64,000 nt of DNA from Bacillus sp. EAC (GCF_002156875.1 NZ_NCSY01000008.1:21001-85000); one strand, 5' to 3'; counted from the stretch's first letter, positions 27,539-38,110 are shown. The notes: generated by a model not told the origin, from the sequence alone. Numbers and translations: made by a program.

Positions 27539-28696
27539 TTAGTCTTTTTTCTTTATATCGGTCTCATCAATAATATTTATTTCAATCTGAGTATCTATGT
27601 CATCATCTATTATTTTATCTGCAAATTTGGCTTTTTTTCTTAGATGAATGATTCTAGAAATATTCACAACAACAACTTTACAAATTGCATAAGTAGGAAC
27701 GGCTAAAATCATCCCCATTACACCTGCAACGTTTCCAGCAAATAATAATAATAGAATGATTGTTAGAGGATGAATGTTTAACTTTTTACCCATGATGTAA
27801 GGTGATATTAAATTAGAATCAACTTGTTGAACAATTAAAATGATAAGTACAACGAACAAAGCCATTTTTGGTGAGATAAGTGCTGCAACAATAACGGCAG
27901 GAGCCCCACCGATAAATGGCCCAAAATAAGGAATAATATTTGTTATAGCTGAAACTAACGCTAATATTAATGCATTTGGAAGTCCAATAATGCTATAACC
28001 GATAAAAGTTCCAATCCCTACAAAAATACATACAAGTGTTTGTCCCTGGATATATGATGCTAGGGTTTCACTTGTTTCTTTTGCAATATGAATTGCTTCA
28101 TTTCGTAAGCTTTCCGGTAAGAAGCGTGACATTGCTTTTGGGAATTTGTGTCCATCTTTAAACATATAAAATAAAATGAATGGAACTGTTAAGATGATTA
28201 ATGTGACATTACTTAATATATTGAATATCGCACCAATTCCACCAGTAACCCCTCCGATAAATACAAGCGCATAATCTGAAACTTTTTGCTGTAAATCTTT
28301 AATTTCAACATAATTTTGATTTCCTAACCATTGCTCTAATAATCCGAATTTATTGGTTGCTTGGTTAACAATCATTGGCATATTATTTACTAAATCTTTA
28401 AATTGTTCCGTTAGAGTAGGGAATACATTAATAATAGATATGACAGCAACTAAAATAAGTACTAAATATAGAAGTAAAACGCCTATTGAACGAGGGACTT
28501 TTTTACGTTCTAAAAAATCGATAAGCGGTGCAAATAAAAAATAAAGGAAGACCGAAACTAGAATTGGAGCAAATAATGTACTAAATAGAATGCCAATTGG
28601 TTTAAATAAAAATGATATTTTTGTCCCTACGAATAAAACTAAAAAAAGTAAGAGAAATTCGACAGTCCAAAATAGTAATTTAGAGTTTTTAAACAA
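27539..28696 (-). CDS. AI-2E-family transporter (PerM-like membrane protein)
   Basis: 385 residues; TTG start at 28696 with AAGGAGGA seven bases upstream. Seven to eight hydrophobic segments show the family's layout: two N-terminal helices, a soluble segment about residues 85-140 (FPTLTEQFKDLVNNMP), then a helical block with NIIPYFGPFIGGAPAVIVA and the C-terminal GKKLNIHPLTIILLLLFAG. Members have been linked to autoinducer-2 export or Na+/H+ antiport; most Bacillus paralogues are uncharacterised. The C-terminus is a charged cytoplasmic tail rich in Asp and Ile. Confidence 0.9.
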   Translation of the reverse strand: MFKNSKLLFWTVEFLLLFLVLFVGTKISFLFKPIGILFSTLFAPILVSVFLYFLFAPLIDFLERKKVPRSIGVLLLYLVLILVAVISIINVFPTLTEQFKDLVNNMPMIVNQATNKFGLLEQWLGNQNYVEIKDLQQKVSDYALVFIGGVTGGIGAIFNILSNVTLIILTVPFILFYMFKDGHKFPKAMSRFLPESLRNEAIHIAKETSETLASYIQGQTLVCIFVGIGTFIGYSIIGLPNALILALVSAITNIIPYFGPFIGGAPAVIVAALISPKMALFVVLIILIVQQVDSNLISPYIMGKKLNIHPLTIILLLLFAGNVAGVMGMILAVPTYAICKVVVVNISRIIHLRKKAKFADKIIDDDIDTQIEINIIDETDIKKKD

Positions 28697-28773
28697 GTAA
28701 TATCCTCCTTATTCTTTTTTTTGCTATTTTCAAAAAGATTGTTGATTTTAGGTTTAGTAACCCTTCAGACAGA

Positions 28774-28900
28774 AGTTGATTGGAACGGATATGCGAGACT
28801 CCTGTGGGAGTAGCGGGAAGGCTTGAGACCCCACAGGCTTGCCGAGGAGGCTCAAGCGCACGCCCCACGGAAAGGGAGCATCCTGGAGTTGTCATCAACT
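28774..28900 (+). repeat. Dispersed repeat copy R5, short variant with intact outer arms
   Basis: A 127-bp copy bounded by AGTTGAT and ATCAACT. The interior has GCGAGACTCCTGTGGGAGTAG and CCCCACGGAAAGGGAGCATC. Outer arms lie at 28732-28760 (AAAAGATTGTTGATTTTAGG) and 28912-28945 (AATAGCAACAATATATACG). With the terminator it accounts for most of the 335 bases between two minus-strand genes. Confidence 0.88.
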
Positions 28901-29003
28901 AACACATTCTAAAATAGCAACAATATATACGAAAACAGCCTTTTTCTAAAAAATATAAATGTATGTAATATTTTAAACCTTACGTATAAATACCATATTA
29001 TAA

Positions 29004-29033
29004 CAAAAAGAGATGCTTGTAAAAGCACCTCTT
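29004..29033 (-). terminator. Terminator of the LTA synthase gene
   Basis: On the minus strand AGAGGTGCTT/AAGCATCTCT is followed by TTTTTG; the arm begins at the stop codon. Confidence 0.85.
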
Positions 29034-30954
29034 ACTGATTTGGTTCAGTTATTGTTTTCATCGTTCCAGTTTTATACTTATTATTCGTATAGAATCGGAA
29101 TAAGTCTCCATAAACAATGTTATCCGAAAGCGTAAGCTCTTTTTTCGCTTTATCGATTAAAAGCTTAGATTCTTGAGTATCAACATCTACCTTTTCACCT
29201 GTAAAGCGATCATAAAATGCATTCGATCCAGCTGCATAGTAATATTTACTCGTTACAAAACTACCATCACGGAAAACAGTAAATTCTGGATGATTTGGAC
29301 TAAATAAATCTTTTCCAAATTCAATATCTGTTTTTGTATCAACACCTAATAGATGAAGTATCGTAGGCTTAACATCAATTTGACCAGCGACCTTTGAAAT
29401 TGTTCGGCCAGCTTCTTGTTTTGGTAAATGAATAATTAATGGAGTTCGTTGTAAATCGATGTGATCATAAGCAGTAATTTCATCTTTACCAAGGAATTGC
29501 GCCATTGCTCGATTATGATTTTCAGAAATACCATAATGATCTCCGTACATAACAATAATCGTATTATCGTAAAGTCCTGATTGTTTTAAACCTTCAATGA
29601 AATGCTTAATTGATTCATCCATATAGCGAACTGTTGTTACATAACGGTCTAATGTTTCATCACCAGAATTGAATTGATCAATTAATTGATCTTCAGGATC
29701 TAATGTGAACGGGTAATGATTTGATAATGTTAAAAAGCGACTATAGAATGGTTGTTTTAATTGTGTTAAAAGAGGTAATGATTGTTGGAAGAAATCTTCA
29801 TCCTTTAATCCCCAGTTAACTGAATTTTTGTCATTAATATCAAAATCTACTTCATTGAAATAACGATCATAACCTAAAGTAGGATACATTACATTTCGAT
29901 TCCAGAAACTTTTATTATTTGCATGGAAAACAGCTGAATAATAGCCTTTATCTTTTAATAACTCAGGAGTTGCCATATACTCATTATTTGCGTGAGTGAA
30001 ATAAACAGCACCACGATCTAAAGGATATAAAGAGTTATCAATGATAAATTCTGCATCAGATGTTTTACCTTGACCAGTTTGATGATAGAAGTGGTCGAAA
30101 TAATAACTTTCTTTTATATATTGATTTAAGAATGGTGTAATTTCTTTCCCATTCACTTTTGCACCAATTGTAAAGGTTTGCATTGATTCGAGAGAAATAA
30201 CAATTACGTTTTTACCTTTATATTTTCCAAATAGTTTTGCATTTGTTTTGACACCATTGCTATTTACATAGTTTTCAATTTCAGTTAATTTGCTGCTATC
30301 TGCAAATGCTTTTTGAGTTGATGTCTTCGTTTGAAGAGATAAATCATATCCTTGATATACATACAAACCAAGATTTTTAACTAACATTTCACGATCAAAT
30401 GATCGAGTAAGTAATTCAGGGCGTTCCACTTCAGCAAGGCCTAAGTTTACAACTGCAATTGCAATTGTAATAAGATAATATGCTGATTTCATAAAAGCAG
30501 GTACTCTACCAGTATGTGAAAGCTTTGGAAATTTCTTTAGTAAAATATATAGTACAAGTATGTCAGCAAACATAAAGAGTACTTTAAAGCCTGCTAATTC
30601 TTTAACACTTGAACCTAAGTCTCCCATGTTACTTGTTTGGAATAGAACAGGTAAAGTAACAAAATCATTAAAGAAACCGTAAAAAAGTACGTTACCACAT
30701 AAAATGATTGTTAAAATGAAATTGATTAAAAGGGCTATTGTATTTCGTTTATTCCCTTTAAAGAAAAGCGCAAATCCTATTAAAAACAGTGAAGAAGCTA
30801 AAGGGCTAATAAATAATATTACATTTTGAAAAAACGTATCAATTTTCAAATCAAATCCAAATAGAGTAACAAAATACGTCTTTAGCCAAACTACTAATGC
30901 AACTAGTAATACGAAGCGTACACGTGAAAATGTTGCCTTTAATGAAGTAGGCAT
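29032..30954 (-). CDS. Lipoteichoic acid synthase-family protein (sulfatase domain)
   Basis: 640 residues, ATG 30954 with AAGGGGG upstream. Five N-terminal membrane helices (about 13-170) are followed by a linker and an extracellular sulfatase-fold domain from about 245. Catalytic Thr298 lies in GQGKTSDAEF and a metal-binding Glu in VISLESMQ; further ligands are in MYGDHYGISENHN. LtaS-type enzymes polymerise glycerol phosphate from phosphatidylglycerol onto a glycolipid anchor. Bacilli carry several paralogues (LtaS, YfnI, YqgS, YvgJ). The full five-helix layout favours a polymerase or primase, but which paralogue this is cannot be fixed here. Confidence 0.93.
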   Translation of the reverse strand: MPTSLKATFSRVRFVLLVALVVWLKTYFVTLFGFDLKIDTFFQNVILFISPLASSLFLIGFALFFKGNKRNTIALLINFILTIILCGNVLFYGFFNDFVTLPVLFQTSNMGDLGSSVKELAGFKVLFMFADILVLYILLKKFPKLSHTGRVPAFMKSAYYLITIAIAVVNLGLAEVERPELLTRSFDREMLVKNLGLYVYQGYDLSLQTKTSTQKAFADSSKLTEIENYVNSNGVKTNAKLFGKYKGKNVIVISLESMQTFTIGAKVNGKEITPFLNQYIKESYYFDHFYHQTGQGKTSDAEFIIDNSLYPLDRGAVYFTHANNEYMATPELLKDKGYYSAVFHANNKSFWNRNVMYPTLGYDRYFNEVDFDINDKNSVNWGLKDEDFFQQSLPLLTQLKQPFYSRFLTLSNHYPFTLDPEDQLIDQFNSGDETLDRYVTTVRYMDESIKHFIEGLKQSGLYDNTIIVMYGDHYGISENHNRAMAQFLGKDEITAYDHIDLQRTPLIIHLPKQEAGRTISKVAGQIDVKPTILHLLGVDTKTDIEFGKDLFSPNHPEFTVFRDGSFVTSKYYYAAGSNAFYDRFTGEKVDVDTQESKLLIDKAKKELTLSDNIVYGDLFRFYTNNKYKTGTMKTITEPNQ

Positions 30955-31203
30955 CTTCTAATCCCCCTTAAATACAAAACAAACTAGTGGTCTTACACTA
31001 GCTTTTTTCAAAATATGTTTCTCTCTAAGTCGTCAAAATTTATCGTACTCTCTTTAAATTCAAAAATCAATAGGAAAGTACGTTTCAATATGTAAATCCG
31101 TTCGACAAACTCTATGAAAATTCTGAAAAAAATGAAGAAAATGAAAGAAATAGGCAATTCAATTACGTGGCCTATTTCTTCTTTCATTTTATGGACAACT
31201 TCT

Positions 31204-33096
31204 TTAATCTATGCTTCTTAATAATAATTTTTTTAACATTGGTTTTAATTGAAGTCTTAAATCTTCAGTTCCTGACGCAATTAAAAAGTGATGTTGATAA
31301 ATATTTTTCATTAATTGAACTGTCTCCTCTTGATGTTCATCTTCTTCAATAAAAGTACCGATTACTTCAATTCCTATTTTTCTTGCTTGCTTTACTGCTT
31401 CATGGGTGTCAATTATTCCATCTTGAAAATAATCTAAAGCAGAGGGCTCGCCGTCTGTAAATACAAGTAAAAACTTATGTTTCTCTGCTCTTTTAGCAAG
31501 CTCTTCAGAAACGATTCGAATCATTAATCCATCACGATTATCTTCTTCTTCATGTAATTGCATAATATTTGGTCCACTTGAAGGGTGAAGTGACTGTGAA
31601 AATGGGATGACCTGATGTAATATGTTTGGTTTATTTTCTTTTGAAGCATTCGATGCATCTTCCCAAAAACCACTTATACTATGACTAATTTTTAGTTGTT
31701 TCAATGTTTCATGGAATAGAATAACACTTTTCTTAACCTCATCCATCTTATTAAACATAGATCCAGAGCAGTCAACTAATAAGTAAAAAACAGCATCTAG
31801 CTCCTTCGAATCAGATTGTTTCTTATAAAACATTTTTGGATTATCATCTGTAAATAGTCTTATCCATTTTTTATTTAGTCTTCCGTAATACTTATCTGTA
31901 GGTGCATTTTGTTTATTTTCTAACGATTTTTCGATCGTTTTCCTTAACTCTTTGACATCCTTTGATACTACGGCAGATAAAGTGGAATATTCTTTTTTAT
32001 CGCTAGCAGATTGATTCACAGGAGAAAGATACTTAATGGAAACGTTACTATTATATTTCCCGTACGGATTTTGGTGAATGTTATTTGATGCATTGCTTGT
32101 TTCATGGGCATCAGTTTGCTTGGATTGTTTATTCTCACCTTGTTGTGAAGAACCGAATGCATTACCAATTGCCTGGTCTTGGCCCTCTTGTTCTCTAGCG
32201 AAATTCGCTTTAATTGCTGTTTTTGTCCCACTTTCTACTTCAAAGCGTAGAAAATTATCATCATTTTCATTATTTTTACTTTCTCTATGCCAAGTCGAAA
32301 ATTTTTCATCCTCACTATTTCTTTCTTCAAGTCCTTCTTGTTCATCATCGTTTTGTAACTCTTTAGCACGGCTATTACACGATGAAGGCTCCTGAATTTT
32401 ATTTAAAGGTAGAAAACCAAAATAAGTATGGATCATATCATCTTTAAAAAAAGAGAGTAATCTTCGTTGAACTGAAAAAATAATTGAAGTAATATCACTT
32501 GTTTTCTTTGCTTCAAAAGTTTGAAACAGAATAGGTAAGATGTCTTCTAAATAGTCATTTGTTTGATATGTTAGTTGTGTAGAAGTAAGAGAAAGATAGA
32601 TTAAACAAAATAATTGATCGAGCTGAAAATTACGAATTTCATTGGCTTTAAATTGAGATTGAAAATAATGTCTGTAAATATTTTTGCGTGTTGAAAACAA
32701 TTGTTTTGTACCAGGTCTATGTTTAACGATCATTTCTTCTAATCTTAAGTCTTCAAGAAAAACATAAAGCTGTGTGAAAAAACTCTTTAAATGAGTTTCT
32801 TGAAGCTCTTTTAAAATCTCTTTAAATTCTTTAAAATCTGTAAAATGTTTATTGCCTAATGCTTTTAAATACACATCCGATTTTAAGCCATTAAGTTGGG
32901 TGTTCAAGTCTTGGTTATCCCAAAAATGACTTACTGTGAACTTTTGTTCTTCATCATCGTAATAAGCTTGAAAGTCGAATTCTAAAAAAGCCTGTGGATC
33001 TTTTGAAAGAGAAATTGATAAATTCTCCATTTGAAGAAAGATAGAGGCATCGACTTTTTTATTATTGAACACAATTTGTTTCATATTTATATTCAC
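31204..33096 (-). CDS. yojO: vWA-domain protein, CobT/NorD-like (YojO)
   Basis: 630 residues from GTG 33096, five bases after the ATPase stop; ATG 33084, four codons in, is an alternative and neither has a strong ribosome site. Residues 1-240 are helical and unrecognised. Residues about 240-390 are a low-complexity acidic and Gln/Asn-rich linker. A von Willebrand A domain follows from about 430 with a MIDAS: DCSGS near 440, then a conserved Thr and FTDGEPS. MoxR/vWA pairs such as NorQ-NorD or CbbQ-CbbO act as remodelling chaperones that insert metals or activate enzymes. The order matches yojN-yojO of B. subtilis; the client is unknown. Confidence 0.88.
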   Translation of the reverse strand: MNINMKQIVFNNKKVDASIFLQMENLSISLSKDPQAFLEFDFQAYYDDEEQKFTVSHFWDNQDLNTQLNGLKSDVYLKALGNKHFTDFKEFKEILKELQETHLKSFFTQLYVFLEDLRLEEMIVKHRPGTKQLFSTRKNIYRHYFQSQFKANEIRNFQLDQLFCLIYLSLTSTQLTYQTNDYLEDILPILFQTFEAKKTSDITSIIFSVQRRLLSFFKDDMIHTYFGFLPLNKIQEPSSCNSRAKELQNDDEQEGLEERNSEDEKFSTWHRESKNNENDDNFLRFEVESGTKTAIKANFAREQEGQDQAIGNAFGSSQQGENKQSKQTDAHETSNASNNIHQNPYGKYNSNVSIKYLSPVNQSASDKKEYSTLSAVVSKDVKELRKTIEKSLENKQNAPTDKYYGRLNKKWIRLFTDDNPKMFYKKQSDSKELDAVFYLLVDCSGSMFNKMDEVKKSVILFHETLKQLKISHSISGFWEDASNASKENKPNILHQVIPFSQSLHPSSGPNIMQLHEEEDNRDGLMIRIVSEELAKRAEKHKFLLVFTDGEPSALDYFQDGIIDTHEAVKQARKIGIEVIGTFIEEDEHQEETVQLMKNIYQHHFLIASGTEDLRLQLKPMLKKLLLRSID

Positions 33097-33101
33097 TCAT
33101 T

Positions 33102-33995
33102 TCAAGAAAGAAAATAGCTTTCTGCTAGTTCACGTACAGTTTCACGCTCAATATCATCACTTAGTTTTGCAATAATCGTACGTTCAATAGCTCTTAGTAC
33201 TGGGATATGGACTGATAAATCACATGCATCAAGAATACCTCGTATACTGGCAGCGTCTTCACTTATTCTTCCTTCACTAGCAAGTGGGATTAAATCACTG
33301 GAAAAACTAGTGAACTTCTTTAGTAAATCTTCATCTTTTAGCTCAGATTCATCTTTTAATAGTTGGAAAAGTGCATCCCCATTAATATAAGGTACATCTA
33401 TAATAATAAATCGATTTTTTAATGCTTCATTTAACTCACTAGTTCCTACGTATCCCTCGTTAATTGCTGCAATTACTCTAAAGTTTTCATCACCTTTAAC
33501 TACCTCTTGAGTAAATGGATTCGTAATCATTTTTCGATAATCTAAAGCTCCATGGAGTAATGGCAATGTTTCAGGTTTAGCCATATTTATTTCATCTATA
33601 TACAGCATATGCCCTTTTTTCATTGCTTTCATTAAAGGACCATCGATAAAGACTACTTCTGATCCATGTGCTGAAGAACTGATCGTATTATAACCTACGA
33701 TTCCTTCTAAATCTAAATCAACCGAACAATTGATACTATGCATAGGTTGATGAAGTAATTTGGAAAGTGTTTCAGCTAAGACTGTTTTACCACTTCCAGT
33801 AGGCCCTTTTAAAAGAATATTTTTACCTAAAAGTAATGCTGTGATCGCATCCTCTAATATTGTTGTATCTTGGGATACATATTGTTTTGTTCCAATTAAT
33901 AATTGATCTTCTTGTAAAACTTTTAAGATTTGATTTTTATATATAGTATTTAGTTTTTCACTAATTGAATTTGAAAGATTTATTTGTTTATTCAT
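33102..33995 (-). CDS. yojN: MoxR-type AAA+ ATPase (YojN)
   Basis: 297 residues; ATG 33995 with AAAGGAG. Walker A GPTGSGKTVLAETL lies near residue 64, Walker B MLYIDEINMAKPE near 130, and sensor 1 VIAAINEGYVG near 168; an arginine-finger region follows at ALKNRFIIID. The small size and DEINMA motif place it in the MoxR/NorQ/CbbQ clade, hexameric ATPases that work with a MIDAS-containing vWA partner, here the next gene after five bases. It is the first gene of the pair, with a 388-base upstream gap shared with the divergent pflB. Confidence 0.93.
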   Translation of the reverse strand: MNKQINLSNSISEKLNTIYKNQILKVLQEDQLLIGTKQYVSQDTTILEDAITALLLGKNILLKGPTGSGKTVLAETLSKLLHQPMHSINCSVDLDLEGIVGYNTISSSAHGSEVVFIDGPLMKAMKKGHMLYIDEINMAKPETLPLLHGALDYRKMITNPFTQEVVKGDENFRVIAAINEGYVGTSELNEALKNRFIIIDVPYINGDALFQLLKDESELKDEDLLKKFTSFSSDLIPLASEGRISEDAASIRGILDACDLSVHIPVLRAIERTIIAKLSDDIERETVRELAESYFLS

Positions 33996-34383
33996 ACTGA
34001 CTCCTTTATTTGAAAATAATCTAAATTGATTATTCTAATATAATTACATTCTTTCTATAGTATTATCTCACATTCTGTTGGTGAATGTATGGTAGGTAAT
34101 TATTTACCATTAAATAATACAGTTTCTATAAAATGAGTATAACAGTTTGGCGGTGAACTTGAAAGTTGTGAATCATAATTTATTAATTTATTAATACGAA
34201 TTTGAGATAGGAAATGTGATAAGTGTATAAGTTAATAGGCTTTAAATAATTATGTTCACTTTTTCACAAAGTGTTCAAAAATGAAGAGAATGATGAGATA
34301 AAAGATATGATAAATTGGATTTGTAATCTGTTATATATCTAATTAACTTTCTGTACTATATACAGAAGAGGGGAAGTAATCTT
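33996..34383. promoter_or_regulatory. Divergent region yojN/pflB with a candidate Rex/FNR site
   Basis: No open frame is supported. At 34252-34269, ATGTTCA-N4-TTCACAA agrees with the Rex consensus TTGTGAA-N4-TTCACAA at 11 of 14 positions; read as TGTTC-N6-TCACA it also partly fits an FNR box. Either would suit anaerobic control of pflB. A second near-palindrome, GGTAATTATTTACC, lies near 34095. Neither is proven. Confidence 0.4.
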
Positions 34384-36609
34384 ATGGAACAATGGAGACA
34401 GTTTGAATCAGGAAGCTGGACAAAAACGATTGACGTGCGAGATTTTATTCAGAAAAACATGAAACCTTATATTGGAGATGAGTCATTTCTAGTTGGACCA
34501 ACCGAAGCAACAAAGAAGCTTTGGGAAATCGTTCTTCAATTATCAAAAGAAGAACGTAAAAAAGGTGGGGTATTAAATATGGATACGAAAATAGTATCCA
34601 CTATAACTTCACATCAACCTGGATACTTAATGAAGGAATTAGAACAAATTGTTGGTTTCCAAACAGATGAACCGTTTAAACGCTCTTTACAACCGTTTGG
34701 TGGGATTCGAATGGCTGAGGCTGCTTGTGAATCTTACGGATATAAGGTTGATGAAGAAGTTAGTAAAATATTTAATGATTATCGAAAAACACATAATCAA
34801 GGAGTCTTTGATGCTTATTCAAATGAAATGAAAGCAGCAAGACGCTCGGGTGTTATTACAGGATTACCTGATGCATATGGGCGTGGTCGTATAATAGGTG
34901 ACTATCGAAGAGTAGCATTATATGGAGTAGATCGATTAATTAACGATAAAGTGGACGCCTTAAGCAAGATGAGTACGACTATGTCTGAAGAGATTATTCG
35001 GGATCGAGAAGAAATTAATGAACAGATCCGTTCTTTAAATGAATTAAAGCAAATGGCGGCAAGTTATGGATTCGATATTTCAAATGCTGCCAATGATGCA
35101 AAAGAAGCTTTTCAGTGGTTATATTTTGCATATTTAGCGGCAATAAAAGAACAAAATGGAGCTGCGATGAGTTTAGGTCGTGTTTCTACATTTTTAGATA
35201 TTTATATAGAACGGGATATTGAGGAATGCATATTAACTGAGAAAGAGGCTCAAGAATTAGTAGATCATTTCGTTATGAAATTACGATTAGTTAAATTTGC
35301 TCGAACACCGGATTATAATGAATTATTTTCTGGAGATCCAACATGGGTTACTGAATCGATAGGTGGAGTTGGTGTAGATGGGCGTCCATTAGTCTCAAAA
35401 AATTCATTTCGCTTCTTAAATACATTGGATACTTTAGGGCCTGCGCCAGAACCAAATTTAACTGTACTTTGGTCACCAAACTTACCCATAGGATTTAAAC
35501 AATATTGTGCAAAGATGTCTATAAAAACTAGCTCAATTCAATATGAAAATGATGATATTATGAGACCAGAATTTGGTGATGACTATGGAATCGCTTGTTG
35601 TGTGTCAGCGATGACGATTGGTAAACAAATGCAATTCTTCGGTGCCCGTGCAAATTTAGCAAAAGCCTTACTATATGCAATTAATGGCGGGATTGATGAA
35701 AAGCTAAAAATACAAGTTGGCCCTGCATATGCACCAATTACTTCAGAATATCTCGAGTATGAAGAAGTAAAATACAAATTTGAGATGTTATTAGATTGGT
35801 TAGCAGGACTTTATGTAAATACGTTAAACTGTATCCATTTCATGCATGATAAATATAGTTATGAACGTATTGAAATGGCATTACACGATGTTAAAATCAA
35901 ACGAACAATGGCTACAGGGATTGCTGGATTATCAGTATGTGCCGATTCATTATCTGCTATCAAACATTCGAAGGTTAAAACTATTCGAGATGAAAATGGA
36001 GTTGTAGTAGATTTTGAAATTGAAGGAGACTATCCTAAGTATGGAAACAATGATGACCGTGTCGACGAGATTGCTGTTGAGCTAGTTGAAAACTTTATGT
36101 CGAAGGTTAGGAAACATAAAACATATCGAGATGCGATTCATACTACATCAGTACTTACTATTACTTCTAATGTTGTTTATGGTAAAAAGACAGGGAATAC
36201 ACCCGACGGTCGTAAAGCTGGAGAGCCATTTGCTCCCGGCGCAAATCCATTACATGGAAGAGATACAAATGGAGCATTAGCTTCACTAAGTTCGGTTGCT
36301 AAACTACCCTATGAAGATTCTCAAGATGGAATTTCAAATACATTCTCTGTAGTACCTAAAGCGTTAGGTAAAGAAGAGAATACACGAGTATTAAATCTTG
36401 TTGCAATGTTGGACGGATATACTGAAAAAGGCGGACACCACCTGAACGTAAATGTATTCAATCGAGAAACGCTATTGGATGCTATGGAACACCCTGAAGA
36501 ATATCCTCAATTAACAATACGTGTATCTGGATATGCAGTAAACTTTATTAAATTAACGAGAGAACAACAAATCGATGTAATTAATCGAACGTTTCATGAT
36601 AGCATGTAA
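34384..36609 (+). CDS. pflB: Formate C-acetyltransferase (pyruvate formate-lyase)
   Basis: 741 residues; GAGGGGAAG upstream of ATG 34384. The two catalytic cysteines are C405-C406 in GIACCVSAM. The glycyl-radical site is G716 in RVSGYAVNF, near the C-terminus as in other family members. The Gly-rich CoA-proximal [20 protein letters not shown] is also intact. The enzyme converts pyruvate and CoA to acetyl-CoA and formate under anoxia. Its activase gene lies 108 bases downstream. B. subtilis itself lacks pfl, whereas the B. cereus group and several other bacilli have it. Confidence 0.97.
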   Translation: MEQWRQFESGSWTKTIDVRDFIQKNMKPYIGDESFLVGPTEATKKLWEIVLQLSKEERKKGGVLNMDTKIVSTITSHQPGYLMKELEQIVGFQTDEPFKRSLQPFGGIRMAEAACESYGYKVDEEVSKIFNDYRKTHNQGVFDAYSNEMKAARRSGVITGLPDAYGRGRIIGDYRRVALYGVDRLINDKVDALSKMSTTMSEEIIRDREEINEQIRSLNELKQMAASYGFDISNAANDAKEAFQWLYFAYLAAIKEQNGAAMSLGRVSTFLDIYIERDIEECILTEKEAQELVDHFVMKLRLVKFARTPDYNELFSGDPTWVTESIGGVGVDGRPLVSKNSFRFLNTLDTLGPAPEPNLTVLWSPNLPIGFKQYCAKMSIKTSSIQYENDDIMRPEFGDDYGIACCVSAMTIGKQMQFFGARANLAKALLYAINGGIDEKLKIQVGPAYAPITSEYLEYEEVKYKFEMLLDWLAGLYVNTLNCIHFMHDKYSYERIEMALHDVKIKRTMATGIAGLSVCADSLSAIKHSKVKTIRDENGVVVDFEIEGDYPKYGNNDDRVDEIAVELVENFMSKVRKHKTYRDAIHTTSVLTITSNVVYGKKTGNTPDGRKAGEPFAPGANPLHGRDTNGALASLSSVAKLPYEDSQDGISNTFSVVPKALGKEENTRVLNLVAMLDGYTEKGGHHLNVNVFNRETLLDAMEHPEEYPQLTIRVSGYAVNFIKLTREQQIDVINRTFHDSM

Positions 36610-36717
36610 TTTTAGAATAATAGGGACTAGTATCGCTTAATTAAAACATATAGGGGTTATGACTTGAGCACACATAAAGAGTAGATAATAAAATCATCAA
36701 ATAAGGTGGAGCGGATA

Positions 36718-37449
36718 ATGATTTCAGGAAATATACATTCAATTGAAACATGCGGAACTGTTGATGGGCCTGGTATTAGGTATGTGATATTTACTCAAGG
36801 ATGTTTATTAAGGTGCCAATATTGTCATAATGCAGATACATGGAAAATAGGTTCAGGTATAGATGTAACAGTAGATAAATTAATGCAAGACGTGAAATCG
36901 TATATACCATTTATGAAAGCATCTGGTGGTGGTATTACAATTAGTGGTGGGGAGCCTTTGTTACAATTAGACTTTCTATTAGAAATGTTTAGAGAATGTA
37001 AAAAGATAGGTATTCACACGACGATTGATACATCAGGTGGATGTTTTTCGTTTGATCCATCTTTTCTATTAAAATTAGAACAAGTTTTAGAATTTACAGA
37101 TTTAGTTTTATTAGATTTAAAACATTTTGATTCTAAAAAGCATATTAAATTAACAGGTAATCCAAATGAGCATATTAAAAATTTTGCAATGTATTTAAAA
37201 GATATGAAAATCCCTGTTTGGATTAGACATGTCCTTGTGCCAGGAGTTACAGATTGTAAGAATGATTTAAAAAATCTAGGTGGATTTATCTCCTTACTGG
37301 ATAATGTAGAAAAGGTTGAGGTACTACCTTATCACAAATTGGGTGTTTATAAGTGGGAAGCACTTGGATTGAAATATCCATTAGCAAATGTGAAACCTCC
37401 TTCTGATGATAGCGTAAATCTGGCTTTTGAATTATTAACTACACAATAG
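36718..37449 (+). CDS. pflA: Pyruvate formate-lyase activating enzyme (radical SAM)
   Basis: ATG 36718 with AAGGTGGAG is chosen over the in-frame GTG at 36706, which is part of the ribosome site. The protein is 243 residues. The radical-SAM cluster motif C29-x3-C33-x2-C36 is in GCLLRCQYCHNAD. ISGGEPLLQ near 80 is the SAM-binding GGE motif, and the partial TIM barrel fits the length. It reduces S-adenosylmethionine to generate the glycyl radical on PflB (G716 here). It is encoded directly after pflB with no terminator between, so co-transcription is likely. Confidence 0.97.
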   Translation: MISGNIHSIETCGTVDGPGIRYVIFTQGCLLRCQYCHNADTWKIGSGIDVTVDKLMQDVKSYIPFMKASGGGITISGGEPLLQLDFLLEMFRECKKIGIHTTIDTSGGCFSFDPSFLLKLEQVLEFTDLVLLDLKHFDSKKHIKLTGNPNEHIKNFAMYLKDMKIPVWIRHVLVPGVTDCKNDLKNLGGFISLLDNVEKVEVLPYHKLGVYKWEALGLKYPLANVKPPSDDSVNLAFELLTTQ

Positions 37450-37461
37450 GATAAAGTGTAT

Positions 37462-37497
37462 TAGCTAACCATTTATATGGTTAGCTTTTTATTTTTA
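37462..37497 (+). terminator. Terminator of pflBA
   Basis: TAGCTAACCAT/ATGGTTAGCT is followed by TTTTTATTTTT. Confidence 0.92.
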
Positions 37498-37793
37498 AAT
37501 AGACTTATGACTAATATAATTCATGGCTTCCTGAATATAATGGAGAATATTAATTTTCTTTAGTACAGTTCTTATTGATTATTTTTTAAATAAAAACTCT
37601 GTTAACGTTTCATGTTGTTATTTGAAGGAACGGTGCATAGTGATATAAATGGCGAGACTCTAACGGAAAAAGCAATTCGATCTTCATGTTGAATTATTAA
37701 TAAAGTAGATCGTTGATTCGGCCATGTGGGGGAGCAGATAGTAAGTACATGAATATCTCGTAAAACAGAGCCTAAATTAAAAGGGTGAGAGAT
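37498..37793. other. Intergenic region with a possible decayed repeat
   Basis: GGAACGGTGC, GGCGAGACTCTAACGG and GGGGGAGCAGATAG in 37628-37740 faintly follow the dispersed repeat family but are too diverged to call. Nothing else is recognisable. Confidence 0.3.
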
Positions 37794-37979
37794 TTGAAAG
37801 AATATCGAATATCTTGGTATGTAAGTATTGACGAAAAATGTGGGGTAGAGGGAAGATCTTTATTAAAAGGAGAAAAAATTGATGAAGTAATTCTTCATAT
37901 TAAAGAGAAATTAAGTAAGGAATATTTTGTTAGACCTTCCTCTGTCCATATAATTGATTCCAATGTATTAGGTGAATAA
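37794..37979 (+). CDS. Small hypothetical protein (about 61 aa)
   Basis: The frame is open from GTG 37785; TTG 37794 has the better ribosome site (AGGGTGAG six bases upstream) and gives MKEYRISWYVSID. The sequence alternates hydrophobic and charged residues and ends in SSVHIIDSNVLGE, consistent with a small soluble alpha/beta protein. No signal peptide or known domain is recognised. It stands alone downstream of the pflBA terminator. I cannot assign a family, and the call as a real gene rests on composition and the ribosome site. Confidence 0.5.
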   Translation: MKEYRISWYVSIDEKCGVEGRSLLKGEKIDEVILHIKEKLSKEYFVRPSSVHIIDSNVLGE

Positions 37980-38071
37980 GAAATATAAATGGAAACTAAT
38001 AAAATCTGAGTTTCTAAGAAAAAAAGTATTTAACTTTTTTTAAAGAGTACGATATAAAGGAAAAAGAAAAA

Positions 38072-38101
38072 CAAAAAGGCTTCTACATAGAAGCCCCTTT
38101 T
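38072..38101 (-). terminator. Terminator after yfhE
   Basis: On the minus strand GGCTTCTATGTAGAAGCC folds as a perfect hairpin followed by TTTTTGTTTTT, nine bases after the stop. Confidence 0.9.
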
Positions 38102-38110
38102 GAAATATTA

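Noticed and set aside
37620..37740. Seventh copy of the dispersed repeat
   Set aside because: Only short fragments resemble the family; not enough to call.
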